The notes below the pieces were generated by a model. The model made no database searches, was not told where the DNA came from, and worked only from the letters and a program-made list of their open reading frames with translations. Positions 49,701 through 63,726 of a stretch of DNA of 64,000 nt are shown here, one piece after another. The position numbers were made by a program, and so were the translations under genes. How positions within the stretch are numbered: position 1 is the first letter of the stretch; each line of letters opens with the position of its first letter. The DNA comes from Bryoerythrophyllum caledonicum (lineage: Eukaryota; Streptophyta; Bryopsida; Pottiales; Pottiaceae): NCBI GenBank assembly GCA_963971425.1, contig OZ020517.1:10356501-10420500 (forward strand), read 5' to 3'.

Positions 49701-50597
49701 TATACTGTCTGGAAGGTTGTGAAAATCTTCTTCCTCCGGCGCCATGGTTGATACATCAGCTAAATCTCCCGGTGTAGATGTAGGGGCCCTACGATGACCA
49801 TCAAACGTCCTGAGCCCCGACCTAGGAATCCTGCCACCCGATCTTGCACTTCTCCCAATCAACCTTCTCCCACTTGGATCCAAACTTGATGGGCCTTCTC
49901 TTGAACCAGAAGCTACATCACTATCAACACGCCGTGGCCTCTTCGTAGGACGTCTACTCGTTAATGGAGGATTCGGTAATGTCTGTACCTCAGAAGTTGT
50001 CGTGGGATGTTGGCCTCCACTTCCTCTCCTCCCCTCTAGTGGTCGCCAATCCAGTTGCAACGGCTCAGCAAGAATTCGATAAACTTCCGATTCTTCTGGT
50101 TCCGCTGGTGGGGCTTGAGTTGTCGCACGTGATGGGTCCCTCTCCCGAAATGCTTCATATCTAATATGTTCCTCCATAATCTTCTTAGCCTTTAGTACCA
50201 TCTCCGGTGATAACGCTAAACAGGCTAAGACGTTGTTGTGTTTAGCAGTACGTACCGCAAGAGAGATGTTCAACCAAAACGTCTGGAATGATTTGAGGAA
50301 TTTCACCTGACCTGGATTTTGAAGAAGATTCAAAGGGACAGGTGCCAAAAGCAACTTCTTCGAAAGAGAAGTCTTCACCTCCGATTGACCTGGACCCACT
50401 GCGCAAGTAACGTATATCATATCATCACGTCGAAGAGTGATTGCTTGGATTTTGCCAAAACTCTTTCCCAACGCCGATGTACGCTTTCCCAACTCAAAGG
50501 GATAATCCGTCACCCATAAGAAGACGCTCGACTCATCCACTTCTGCGATCCACCAACCGTGGCTCTCCCAAATTCTGTCGATATTTTGTGGTGCCAT
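46710..50597 (-). pseudogene. Second ParB-like / degenerate methyltransferase-like ORF, intronless and broken
   Basis: It starts MAPQNIDRIWESHGW (ATG at 50597), about 1295 codons long. The N-terminus is globular with a Ser/Pro/Arg-rich linker. Then comes a ParB-like domain: IDRIVSVENPETNHRVLS, later IIWEPVDGQHIVAACRFA, then ASFVVYDD and KSARIN. A helical middle follows. The C-terminal region has WVIDCRRGGG where DPPY is expected, then ERSPSELARLVGSYLPRGWG, LVACNISTA for motif I and IFIIDDCTDRVSFLYNEL for motif II. The tail is acidic. Lesions: +1 in a CCCC run (about 49473-49476), TAG at 48683-48685 and 48677-48679, a frame change near 48080-48160, and TAG at 47196-47198. The order and total length match the MULE cargo protein, but identity is low by eye, so common origin is inferred. 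Key methyltransferase residues look lost even before the stops. Confidence 0.55.
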
Positions 50598-50689
50598 AAC
50601 GCAACACTCAAAAAACCTGTATATCATTACAAAACGATAGTCACTATTAGTATGGAATAAGAATTTTTGAACCACCACTCATTGCACAA

Positions 50690-51720
50690 TATTTTTGAAA
50701 ATGCAACACCCCTTGTCTACCTCTAAAAACTTTTGCACTACACAAGATCTAAATCCAATACCATTGTGTTAAGCATGTTGTTAGTTCTTTGGTGAAATAC
50801 CATATTAATCCAAGTCAATTATTTTCACACATTGTTACACATTTTTGGGGAGAGTACCAGAAAACTTCTATCTTTCCACATAAAACTTTGAGAACTTCGT
50901 ACGATTCACTTTTGATTTTGCCTACAACATTATGCAATGTAAAACTTCTTATTGACCATTTGGATTCTCATTTAAAACAATATCGAGTTCACAAAAACAC
51001 ATGACGTGAATTGAGAAATTTTGGACCTCCACTCATTGCACATTAAAAAAAAATATGTTGTACCCCTTGTCTACCTCTAAAAACTTTTGCACTACACGAG
51101 ATGTAAGTAAACAGTAAATCCAATACCATCATGTTAAGCATGTTGTTAGTTCTTTGGTAAAATACCATATTAATCCAAGTCAATTATTTTCACACATTGT
51201 CACACATTTTCGAGGAGAGTACCAAAAAACTTCTACCTTTCCACATAAAACTTTGAGATCTTTGTATGATTCACTTTTGTTTTTTCTACGGCATTATGTG
51301 ATGTAAACCTTCGTATTGACCATTTGGATTCTCATTTCAAACGATATTAAGTTCACAAAAAAACATAACGTGAATTGTCAATTTTTGAACCCCCACTCAT
51401 TGCACAATTTTTTTGAATATGCTACACCCCTTTTCTAACTCTAAAAATTGGTATATAAAAAATTAACATCATGCTTAACATTATGGTAATTAATTGAGAC
51501 CTTTTATAGTGCAAAAATGTGACACCAATTGAAATCAAAGACTGCTGATCCAGAAAACGCAGGGAAGAAAATGAGCATTTTCACTACTTCAAACATTATA
51601 ATCTTTCAATCCGTGCGGTGAAACTTTATGAAATTTTGTGAGCATATTACTTAATAAGTCATCATTGAGATCCTACGGTTTAAACTAAAAAAAACATTAA
51701 TTGTAGAGGCTTTCTAATTT
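50690..51720. repeat. Direct repeats of a dispersed AT-rich family
   Basis: CCAATACCAT.. GTTAAGCATGTTGTTAGTTC.. and the following 240 bp occur at about 50755 and again at about 51120 (offset about 365). The family's CACTATAATCTTTCAATCCG word recurs near 51590. It is the same family as 53310-55480 and, inverted, about 27000-27900. Confidence 0.75.
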
Positions 51721-51994
51721 CACAAAAACAAGCAATTTTAATGATATTTGGGTTAGATATTCTCTACATTATTTATGGACCAAGGTACTTGGGGTATCAA
51801 TATCTAGGGTATGACGACCAGGGTATGAGCTCCTTGGTACCACAAGCGGTTATCAACTGCTGTATCAAATTAGGGTTTGGATTAGGGTTTCGGTTACCGG
51901 GTATCAATAAGGATATCAATCCTTTGCTCAAGTGGGTAGTCCTAGGAGGGGTGTGCGCGCGCACACCCCTGGTAGAAGTTGTGATGAGGCTGTG

Positions 51995-52210
51995 AGTGAG
52001 AGGGTAGGGTTAGGAGGAGAGAGACAATGTGTGGGAGGTGTGAGGAGATGTGTGGGAGGTGTGAGGTGATATGTGGGAGAGGTGTGGGAGGTTTATGTGG
52101 GCGGGGAAGGTGTGAGGGAGGGGAGGAAGTTGTCGGAGGTGTGAAGGAAGTTGAGGGACGTGTGAGGGAAGTTGTGGGCGGCAAGGGTTTAGGAGAGAGT
52201 GGATGAGGGA
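51995..52210. repeat. GTGTGGGAGGTGTGAGGA minisatellite next to the gap
   Basis: Imperfect G-rich units of about 20 bp (TGTGGGAGGTGTGAGG) run up to the assembly gap. This kind of sequence probably caused the gap. Confidence 0.75.
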
Positions 52211-52328
52211 AATTATGTGTGGGTGAGTGGGGGGGAAGAGAGATGAAAAAAAAAGACAAGCCTGTGCCGCGGCAGCGCCTGCCCCTGCAAGGTAGCGCGC
52301 AGCGCCTGCTCACAGGCAGGGCCTGTGC

Positions 52329-52528
52329 NNNNNNNNNNNNNNNNNNNNNNNNNNNNNNNNNNNNNNNNNNNNNNNNNNNNNNNNNNNNNNNNNNNNNNNN
52401 NNNNNNNNNNNNNNNNNNNNNNNNNNNNNNNNNNNNNNNNNNNNNNNNNNNNNNNNNNNNNNNNNNNNNNNNNNNNNNNNNNNNNNNNNNNNNNNNNNNN
52501 NNNNNNNNNNNNNNNNNNNNNNNNNNNN
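52329..52528. other. Assembly gap (200 N)
   Basis: Exactly 200 N. The sequence just before it contains CCTGTGCCGCGGCAGCGCCTGC-like GC-rich repeats. The true length of missing DNA is unknown. Confidence 1.
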
Positions 52529-53157
52529 TTTTGACTCACTTTATGAGGTTTTGGTGTCATTTTTTCAGTATAACAATGCTTGCACTCTCTAGTTGTTGAC
52601 TGCTATCATGTTTTCTTGTTGAAATTGCAATTTTGAACATACTCCAGTTGGTGTTCTTATTTGTGAATTCAAACATTGGTACTCACCTGACACTAACGTA
52701 ATTCTGTCTGAACTTCAATCATCATGAACATAACCCTTGAGTTCCTCACATTCAGAATCGAAACAAAGTTAGAAGCTTACCAAGTTTGCGAAAATCTCCT
52801 CGATGTGCAAATTTCCTCCAATCTACACAGTATACAAATTTGACAGAAATTAGTGAATGAAGTAAAAATGCACATAGCCTTGAGGTTTTGATTGCAAGAG
52901 TGCCCACCTTAGAAATTGCAAAGAGAAATGACCTCTAGGTTTGCATAGAAACCTTTCATCCATGTTGGAACCTTGTGCCTCAAGTTTAGTAGTAAAAATT
53001 TGACTTTAAGAACTTTGGACCTTTTGCTTTGTTTCTCCATATGTTAATTTTTTCAATATATTATATTAAAATTTCGGGCTATATGTAATACGAAGATACA
53101 TATAGGATTTTTTATCACATAGTTTACCATATAAACTTTATGCATGTGTTGCAGGTA

Positions 53158-53271
53158 AAGGGGGAAGGGTTGAGAAACATGTCGAACAACAACGACGGAA
53201 TGGTGATATAATGTTGAACGCCATCAAGCATCAGTGCGTGTACCGCTAACACCTGCAACGCATCTTGAGGT
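53158..53271 (+). other. Possible small upstream exon of the DUF7869-like gene
   Basis: About 115 bp is bounded by TTGCAG and by GAG|GTAAAC. One frame reads GGRVEKHVEQQRRNGD, continues IMLNAIKHQCVYR, then TAA and HLQRIL. It stands out from the AT-rich repeats around it. It could be an exon with one stop, a UTR exon, or chance. Confidence 0.25.
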
Positions 53272-53309
53272 AAACATTTATTTTTATACAAGTTTAACCT
53301 CTATCTACC

Positions 53310-55480
53310 AAGTGTCCAAAAAGGGCTTTTTGAAAGTTCGGTCAGGTTCCTATGGTGTCAATTTCCAACATTCTTCTTTGAAATTTTTACAATAAAAAGA
53401 CATTACCAAGACTTAAGTAGGAAAACAATTTGTACCTAAATTGGACATTTGATGAAAAAGTTATAGGGTTTTGAATTTTAATGGGGAGGGTGGGCACCTC
53501 GGGCACCTCCAAAAACTTTTGATAGGACACTCTATTGAAAGTGAGATTTTCATTACTTGCAAGTAATATTATTTCCCTTCATATTGTCCAAAAAAAATTC
53601 TTGTCTTTAGTGAAAAATATCATACCAACCCAAGTCAAACATTTTCACACATTGTCACTCATTGTCGGGCAAGGTACCAAAAAAACTTCTTGTTTTCCAA
53701 ATAAAACCTAGATATTTTCATATTTTTCACTTTTTATTTTTTCCACATCAATATGTAATGTAAAACTTCATATTAACCATTCGGATTGTCAATCAAAAAC
53801 ATATTAAGTTAAAAAAAAATTAAACTGTGAATTAACAAATTTCAAGCCTCCACTCCTTACACACTTGTTTTGAATATGCTACACCCGGTTTCTACCTCTT
53901 AAAAATGGTGTGTAAGGAGCTCACATCATGCTTAACAAGATGGTAATAGATTTAGACCTTTTGTAGTGAAATTTTTTGACACCAACTGAAGTGAACATCT
54001 ATTGATCCACTAAACGCAGGGAAGAAAATGAACCATTTGGTTGACTTCAAACACTATAATTTTTTAATCCGTGGGGACAGAGTTTTTGAAATTTTGTACA
54101 TGTATTACTTAATAAGCCTTTATTGAGATCCTACGGTCAGAACTAAAAATCAAAGTTTTTGTTTCCTTCTTTATTCGTTGCACTAGAATCCATTTAGTTT
54201 GAAGTGTTTTTGGTGTAAAACTGTCACGATACCTTAGGGGTTAAGATTGATTCTTGATTGATCTTTTGTACTATGTTGTTTGTAGAATAACCTTTATGTG
54301 GACGTACAAATCCATTATTTAATTAGCGATTGTAACAAGTTCCAATGGTGTCAATAATAGCAAGTAGACAACATGGTTCATTTTCTTCCCTAGGTTCAGT
54401 GAATTCCCTTCGTTTCAGATCACTTGGATTCAAAAGATTGCATCACACATGATCTAGGTTCATTATCATCATGTGAAGATTGATTAGTTCCATTATTCAC
54501 CAATGTTTAGGAATGCAAAAGAGGTGTAGCATATTTAACCCCTAATGGATCAAGTGTCAAAAATTGGCTTGTTGAATGTTTGGTCAGGTTTCTATGGTGT
54601 CAATGTCCAACATTCCTCTTTGTAAATTTTACTATAGAAAGGCATTACCAAAACCTTAGTGGGAAAATAATTTTTACGTAAATTGGACATTTGATCAAAA
54701 AGTTATAGGGTTATAAATTTAAAATGGAGAGAGCAAACAAGTTGGGCACCTCCAAAAACTTTTGATATGACACTCTGTTGATTGTGAGATTTTTTGTATT
54801 CAAAAGTAAAATTATTTCCCTTGATGTTGTCAAAATAAGGTCTTGTCTTTATTGAAAAATAGCATACCAACCCAAATCAAACATTTTCACACATTGTCAG
54901 TCAGTGATGGGCAAGGTACCAAAAAAACTTCTTGATTTCCAAATAAAACCCAGATATCTTTTTATTTTTCACTTTTTTTTTCCACTACAATATGTGGTGT
55001 AAACCTTCTTATTGACCATTTCAATAACCAATCTAAAACATATTAAGTTCACAAAAAAATACAGTGTGAATTAACAAATTCCGAACTTTGACTCTTTGCA
55101 CAGTTGTTTTGAATATGCTACACCTTTTTTCTCCCTCTAAAAATTGGTGTACAAGGAACTAACATCATGCTTTAACAAGATGGTTAAGGATTTAGACCTT
55201 TTGTAAAAAAAAAAATTGACACGAAGTGAAGTCAAAGTCTGTTGATCCACTACACGCAGGGAAGTAAATGAACCATAAGCTTCACTTCAAACACTATAAT
55301 CTTTCAATCCGTGCGGTCAAAGTTTATGAATGTTTTTTTAATTATTAATTAATAAGTTGTAATTGAGAAACTATGGTCAAAACTAGAAATAAAAGTTTTT
55401 GTTTCATTTTTTGTTCGTTGCACTGGAATCCAACAATTTAGAAGTGTTTTTGGTGTAACACTATCATTCTACCTTCAGGG
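53310..55480. repeat. Tandem duplication of a 1.2-kb dispersed-repeat unit
   Basis: 53310 onward (GGTCAGGTTCCTATGGTGTC, CATTCTTCTTTG, CACACATTGTCACTCA...) is repeated from about 54548 with an offset near 1238 bp. The two copies differ at many positions, so the duplication is not recent. Confidence 0.8.
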
Positions 55481-55702
55481 TTAATGACTCCGTGCAAGGA
55501 GTTCATGTTCTAAAAATTCTTAATTTTCTCATTTCAAAGCAGTTTTATCAAAAGATACAATATCATCATCATACTTTGAACAGTAAATATGTGTTTAGAA
55601 ACATACATTTTATCGGATGAATGGTGCTTTGAAGGTTAACAATTAGTACATGTATTTTGACTAATGTGCAGCCATAATGTTCCTATTTTTTCAATAGTGA
55701 TA

Positions 55703-58700
55703 ATGGAGAGCCGCATAATTCAGACTCCTTTGATACGGCCACACATCGAAAGGGACAATATGCCTTCTAATAGCTCTGTGGGGGCCCGATTAGTATGAGC
55801 AGCACGTGCAAGGCAAATTCAACAGAGATCTGTTGAGATCATGACTTCTGAATTGGAAAGGCCAGTAGAATTGCTTTCAGAAAGAGGAGATGTGGTGGGC
55901 TTAGCAACCAGGGAGCACGCATTCAAAAGTGGCATGGAATTGAATGGATCGAAGTTGTTCCCATTCGAGGTGGCGGTGCGTATCACTAGGGTAGATGATG
56001 CATTGCATTGGACCGGAGAGATTGTAGGAGAATGCCTTGGCATGTGTGTGGGCTTGATCATTTGTTGGCATCGATCTTTGCTACGTGTAGTGGATGTAGA
56101 ACCTGATATCACAGGTGTCCATGGTAACATTGGATCAGAGATAGCGCCTGCAGAAGTGATGGCCCCAGAATTTGATTTTCCTGAGTTCATCAACACACCA
56201 GGATCCACCCAGAGGTCTCGACGCAGTAGTCATGCTTCAAACGCCATGGATGAAAATTCGCCGTTTTCCCAATCTACTTCCTCAAATATCCAAGATTTGC
56301 CCCATGGAGATGGATTTGCTTATGTTAGACCAGCACGTCGTCCATATTCTATGCAAAATATGAGAAGGAGAGATTCAAGAGAGCCATCATTGACAGAAGC
56401 TGCACCATCTAAGGTATCGCTTAGAAGCGTGCAAATTACAATGGCACAAAGAGGATGCAAACGCAATTGTTTGAGGGACGTTCCAGCAAGGTATCTATTG
56501 GACATGCGATATATTTCAGTTCGAAGTACGTGGATGAGACAGATGCTGGTTTCTTTTTACACAAGGACGGAAGGAACTCGTCGAGACAAGTTTGTAACAA
56601 AGTTAGATGGGAAAGAAGTTTGCAATGCTTGCTACGCTCTTGGGATTGGATATTCACAGAGGCGCTTTAAGCAATTGAAGAAGGATTGTCTAATATATGG
56701 AAGAGTGACATCGATTCACGGCAATACCTTTTCAGATCCGAAAAGAGAGAGTACTAGAATGTCTGCAGGAGAAGCTTGCTTTAAATCGTTTGTCGATGAA
56801 GCTGGTTGTCCTCAACCTCATCGTTGTATTCGCCGTAAGAGTGACAACAAAGTGGTGCCTCTCATTCTCCTTCCTATGAATACATCCAAATTTGATGTAT
56901 TCAATTACGTGAACGAGGAGGTCAAGAGAATTTGTAATGGAGAAACCATTTCTATGAGTTCGTTCCGGAGGATGTGGCGCATCAAGTATCCCCACGTTCA
57001 GGTACCTCCATTCTCGAGATTCTCAAAGTGTTATCATTGTTGGGAGTACAAATGTGCCATGGAGAGAACCACCAATGCGGATGCAAGGATAAAGATAAAG
57101 GAGTTGTTTATGTTGCATCTGCGCAATCAGATGGAAGAATGTAGGCATTATTGGATATTCAAGAGGTCGTGTTATATTAGCCCTGAGTTGTACATGTGCA
57201 TCATAGTGGATGGCATGGACCAAAACACGACCATGGTACCGAGGATGCGTCAGACTGTGAAGAACATTGAACACCGGTTTGTGAAGACCCATCTGTGTGG
57301 TGCTCTTGTACATGGGATTGGTTTATATTGCGACGTGTGGTTTGGGGCTCACGACAAACACGATAACAATTAAGTCGTGAGTACATTGTTGTACGTGATT
57401 GGAGATGTGCTGCGGAGGAGGGGCTTTTTGCCACCAACACTGCGAATTCAGGCCGACATCTGCACGCGTGAGAACAAAAACATTTATATGTTTGCTCTAT
57501 GTGCTACATTGGTGGGATTGGGGTTTTTTTTGGAGGTGAAACTATCTTTTCTTATAGTGGGCCATACACACGAAGATATTGATCAACGTTTCAGTTGTAT
57601 ATCAAATACGTTGAAGAGGTCGGACGTGGACTCGTTGAAGGAAATGATTGGTCTTATAGAACGAGGAACATGTCCTACGGAGGCATTTGTTAGCGCCCGG
57701 CTGTTAGAGAATGTATGGGATTGGAAATTGTTCATAACTCCTCACTTACTGACAGGTCAGGATTCATTGGTGGGCATAACATTTCCGCACCACATGCGAT
57801 TCTATATGGACAATCGAGAAGGGACTCGTGAGGTTCGAGTACAACACAAGCATTACTGCAAGGATCCATGGGGACCGGAGGTAGGGACGAAAACTTTGAG
57901 GTCGTTGCCATATAGGGATGAACGACCATTGTTTGCGGAAGTATTTGCAGCGGACGAACGGGAGTTGAAGGCGTTGGATGACTTCATTGCATATAACCAA
58001 AGGTGCATTCAAAGGTTGCAGCATGAGGACAAGAATCGTGAGGCAAAAGTAGAGGCTGAAAGAATGAAACTCTATTTAGCTGAATTTCCACGTAAAGATC
58101 GTAGCAATGAGCATCGTTCGTCACCGTTTTGGCCTTCAGAGTTCTCCAACACCGGACCTACAGAGACTGCATCTTTAGACGTAACGGATGGTACAAGTAA
58201 AGAAAATCGCGAGATAGATGTCGTAGAGCAGGTAGTGGCGATGCTTCCAAATGCCGAGGCTCGAGGATACTTTGGTCCTCGTAGAGGAAGACCCTCTAAT
58301 CAAGCACTACGTAGGGCACGACGAACAGAGCGCAACTATGTTGAGGAAAGAGCCGAAGAAGGAGCAATGTATGAAGGTAATAACGACCCATTTCCACCAT
58401 GTAATCCACAATCTGATATCTGTTGTGGACAATTTGTAGCCTTGAGTGTTGATCGAGCAGAAATAGAAGGCGGTGTACCATTCTATGTGGGGAAAGTGAT
58501 TGAGGAAGGAAAAAACCGATGGAGATTTAAGATAAAGGTTTGTTGGTATTGGCCCAGCATGCAAAGGGGTGTTGTTGATGGACATGGGTCTTCTGCACAA
58601 CGATATATAAATTGCATGGACTCAATCTGGGAGCCATCTGGGGAGAGCCATAGTTGGGTAGAGAAAGATGCATGTATTTTTTCATGGCTAGACTCTCCGG

Positions 58701-58876
58701 AAAGAACCATGTCAGAGGCCAGCGGGTGGAGAAAGCGCAATGTATTTGGAGTGCAGGTTGCAAGCAGGATTCGCATTCTTCAATCGGCAAAGGCTCACAT
58801 ACTACAATATATTGCAATGCAAACCGAAGCTATCGATGACGACCGGTTGCAAGCAGCCCTAAATTCTATGGAGTAG
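55703..58876 (+). pseudogene. DUF7869-like putative transposase, two in-frame stops
   Basis: A single frame from ATG 55703 to TAG 58874-58876, 1057 residues, is broken only by TGA at 55796-55798 (codon 32) and TAA at 57371-57373 (codon 557). The N-terminal part is variable and Ser/Arg-rich. A cysteine-containing segment (CNACYALGIG, CYHCWEYKC) follows. The catalytic-looking core carries IIVDGMDQNTTMVP, then RIQADICTRENKN, then FLIVGHTHEDIDQRFSCIS. The last is the signature of the DUF7869 family found in many eukaryotic transposon-like proteins and is consistent with an RNase H-like DDE/DDD fold. The C-terminus has a domain with QSDICCGQFVALSVDR and YVGKVIEEG, resembling a small chromatin/SH3-like barrel (weak). 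Position inside matching TIRs supports a transposase role. Either stop is a single substitution away from a sense codon. Confidence 0.78.
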
Positions 58877-59395
58877 ATAGTGTGCCTTTATGAGAGTATA
58901 CTAGTTGTATATAGTAATTGATATATAGTGTATGTGTAAAAGTAGTATATTCTAAGGGTGATGTAAGACGTTATGTTATTAATCCTTTAGAATAAAGCTG
59001 TGTTTACTATTGGTGCTAAGTCCAATTATTGAAGCATCTATATTTAATTTTCACCATTGTATGCATTATGTACTACGTAGAATATCTTTTAATCAACTGC
59101 CAACCCTTGCATAAAGTATGTTTTTTTGTCATTACGCCTGTTTATATACTACAATCCTTCAAATCTATCTTTGAAATATTGTGAAACTATATTAAATATA
59201 TATTTATCTAGTATTAACGAGGGGCCACCACAAATTAGTTGAAAATGCCAAAAAATCGCTTCCAATATGAACAACCATGATTGTACGTAATATTGTTGCA
59301 GAAGCTCAATTTTTTTTCCTGTGGAAACCATTTTTTTCTTTGATTTTTTTTTTTTTTTTCAATTTTGCCATTTTTGTTCGCAATGGCCGCCGTTG

Positions 59396-59447
59396 TACCC
59401 AAGTGCACTTTTAAATGGCCAAGTGCATAATTGCTAAATTGCGTGTT
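59396..59447 (-). repeat. Right TIR of the 13.4-kb element
   Basis: Read on the minus strand it gives AACACGCAATTTAGCAATTA, then TGCACTTGGCCATTTAAAAG and TGCACTTGG, aligned with 46034-46078. Confidence 0.85.
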
Positions 59448-59451
59448 TATG

Positions 59452-61430
59452 ATGATTTTACCATCATGTATATTTTGCATTGATCTACTCACATGTGATT
59501 CATGTATTATGTCGTTATTTAGAAAATTTCATGATGTTATGTGAATTGTATTTCACAAGAAAGAAAAGCAAAATTAATCTAATTGAAGTGATGGAAAAGA
59601 GATAGAAATGCAACCTTGTAGTAGCAAACTAACCAAAAAAATTTGTCTAATATTTTTAAAATATAAGTCCTAAAGACAAAAACTACATGTGAAACATTTA
59701 AGCAACCATGAAGAGAAAGTTGTTATCAAGACCTACGATTGAATAAATACAACATAATATATAAACATCTTTAAATCTTACTTATTGGCTTAATAGCCAC
59801 ATTATTTATGATTTGTTACATTATTTATGATTAAATATTCATTTTATAAGATATTGTATCCTATGTTATGTTGGACATTTTGATTGATTGAATAGTTTTC
59901 ATACTCGCAATGATAGTTTGCATCATGACATGTTTAGATAATTAATTAATATTCCTAGCATTTAACTATCTCCAAAAGTCACTTAAAATAAGATGTCTTA
60001 AAAAATAAAGTGTTTTTTCATGTCAAATATAAGAAGAAAGAAAACTCAATTTCAACTCAAAGTTATGATTTATTCATCTATCAACTAAGTTGAATAAATC
60101 AAAATTATGAGTTGACATATGGTGAATTGTAATCATTCAACTAACTAAGTAGCAAGTGTCTAATTCTACATCTCATTGGCCATTATCAGATGCGCATTCT
60201 TTCATCCATTGCTCTACAACTCCATTCATCTAAATTGGATGCTCAAACCCTCCATATCACCCTAAAAAAAAACCTAAAGATATAACTAATATCGAAAGAA
60301 CCTTAAAAGTTTTTTTTTTCTTTCAAATTTATTAAAAACAGACAAAATATAGGATGAAGTAATCAATGCTATATTTCCAAGGTCCACAGAAGGAATAATA
60401 ACTTGTATCTTGCTATTATACCATAATAGCGAAGTATCCATTACAATCAAGCAACAAAAGTGCTCATCACAAATTATCTTACACTTCACATTTCAAAAGG
60501 GATGCTTATACCAACTATAGTGATATTTTGAAATTACATTCACGCCAACTTCCATTTAAAACCAACGTTCATATTTTTAGACAATTTGGAATTTGGTACT
60601 TAAGTCATAAGAATCTCATAACTTCAATGAATAAAAAAATGATTGAGATACATTCTTTGTATTGTTTGCATTCAAAGCGCATCGGCCTTTATTAGTGTGA
60701 ATGAGAAATTGTTGGATGGAAAAATCATCGTGGATAATAGTATGACAAACCATGATGAAAACATGACAAGATTGTGTGACATCGTGCACTTAATACAATA
60801 AATGTTGAAATTCTATATCAATACAATAGCTTCATTTCTAAAATAATCAAACGGCATCTCATACAAACCAACATAATTTTTATTTTGTAGAAATCCAAAA
60901 TTGGAAAATCTAAAAAAAAAGTCAATCAACTACTTCAATAAGAAGTCTGAATATAGCCTATGGTTTATTACCAACATCTGAACCCCTAAAGGACCAAGTG
61001 TTTGTACAAGGGACAAAATTGACTGCAATTATCTTTTAACCCATATGGTAAAGTTTCATATTAAATCTTTTACCACATAATTTCATATAAGCTTAGAAGA
61101 AGATCCTACAATTACATTCTAATTTTTAAAATTATCTTGGCAGGTTTTGATCAACGTAGGTGAGATTCCTCTAAAATTGGCCGTGGTCCTATAGGGGTCA
61201 ACCCTTAAATGTCAAAAGGTGCCACTGGTGATCACAATATTCTACAAGTATGGTGTCATATCTTAACATGATAAGGTTCACATATTGAAACAAACGTTCA
61301 CATGTTAGTTGAAGAATCTTCAATCCAAAGGTGTAACTCTACTTCATTTTTGTATTCTACAGAGTAAAATACGTGCTTGTATGTAGGGCTCCCAAATGAC
61401 GTTCAAGGCTTGATGCATCTTCCCAGTCAA
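59452..61430. other. AT-rich spacer with dispersed-repeat copy
   Basis: No gene is supported. About 61020-61410 aligns with the repeat near 2640-2870 (shared words include ATTCTACA, AACATGATAAG, GTAAAATACGT and AATGACGTT). Much of the rest is low-complexity AT. Confidence 0.6.

Positions 61431-63726
<2,296 letters not shown>

Larger units (their letters stand above)
46034..59447. mobile_element. 13.4-kb TIR element with DUF7869-like transposase and ParB-like cargo
   Basis: The left end reads AACACGCAATTAAGCAATTA. The right end read inward reads AACACGCAATTTAGCAATTA. Both continue TGCACTTRGCCA, and a shared AGTGCACT follows after a 6-bp indel. TATG flanks both ends (46030-46033, 59448-59451), a likely 4-bp target duplication. 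Inside are a DUF7869-like transposase ORF (+, 55703-58876) and a long interrupted ParB/methyltransferase-like ORF (-, 46710-50597). About 5 kb of non-coding repeats and a 200-N gap lie between them. TIRs, duplication and transposase all differ from those of the MULE, so this is an independent element class. Confidence 0.82.
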
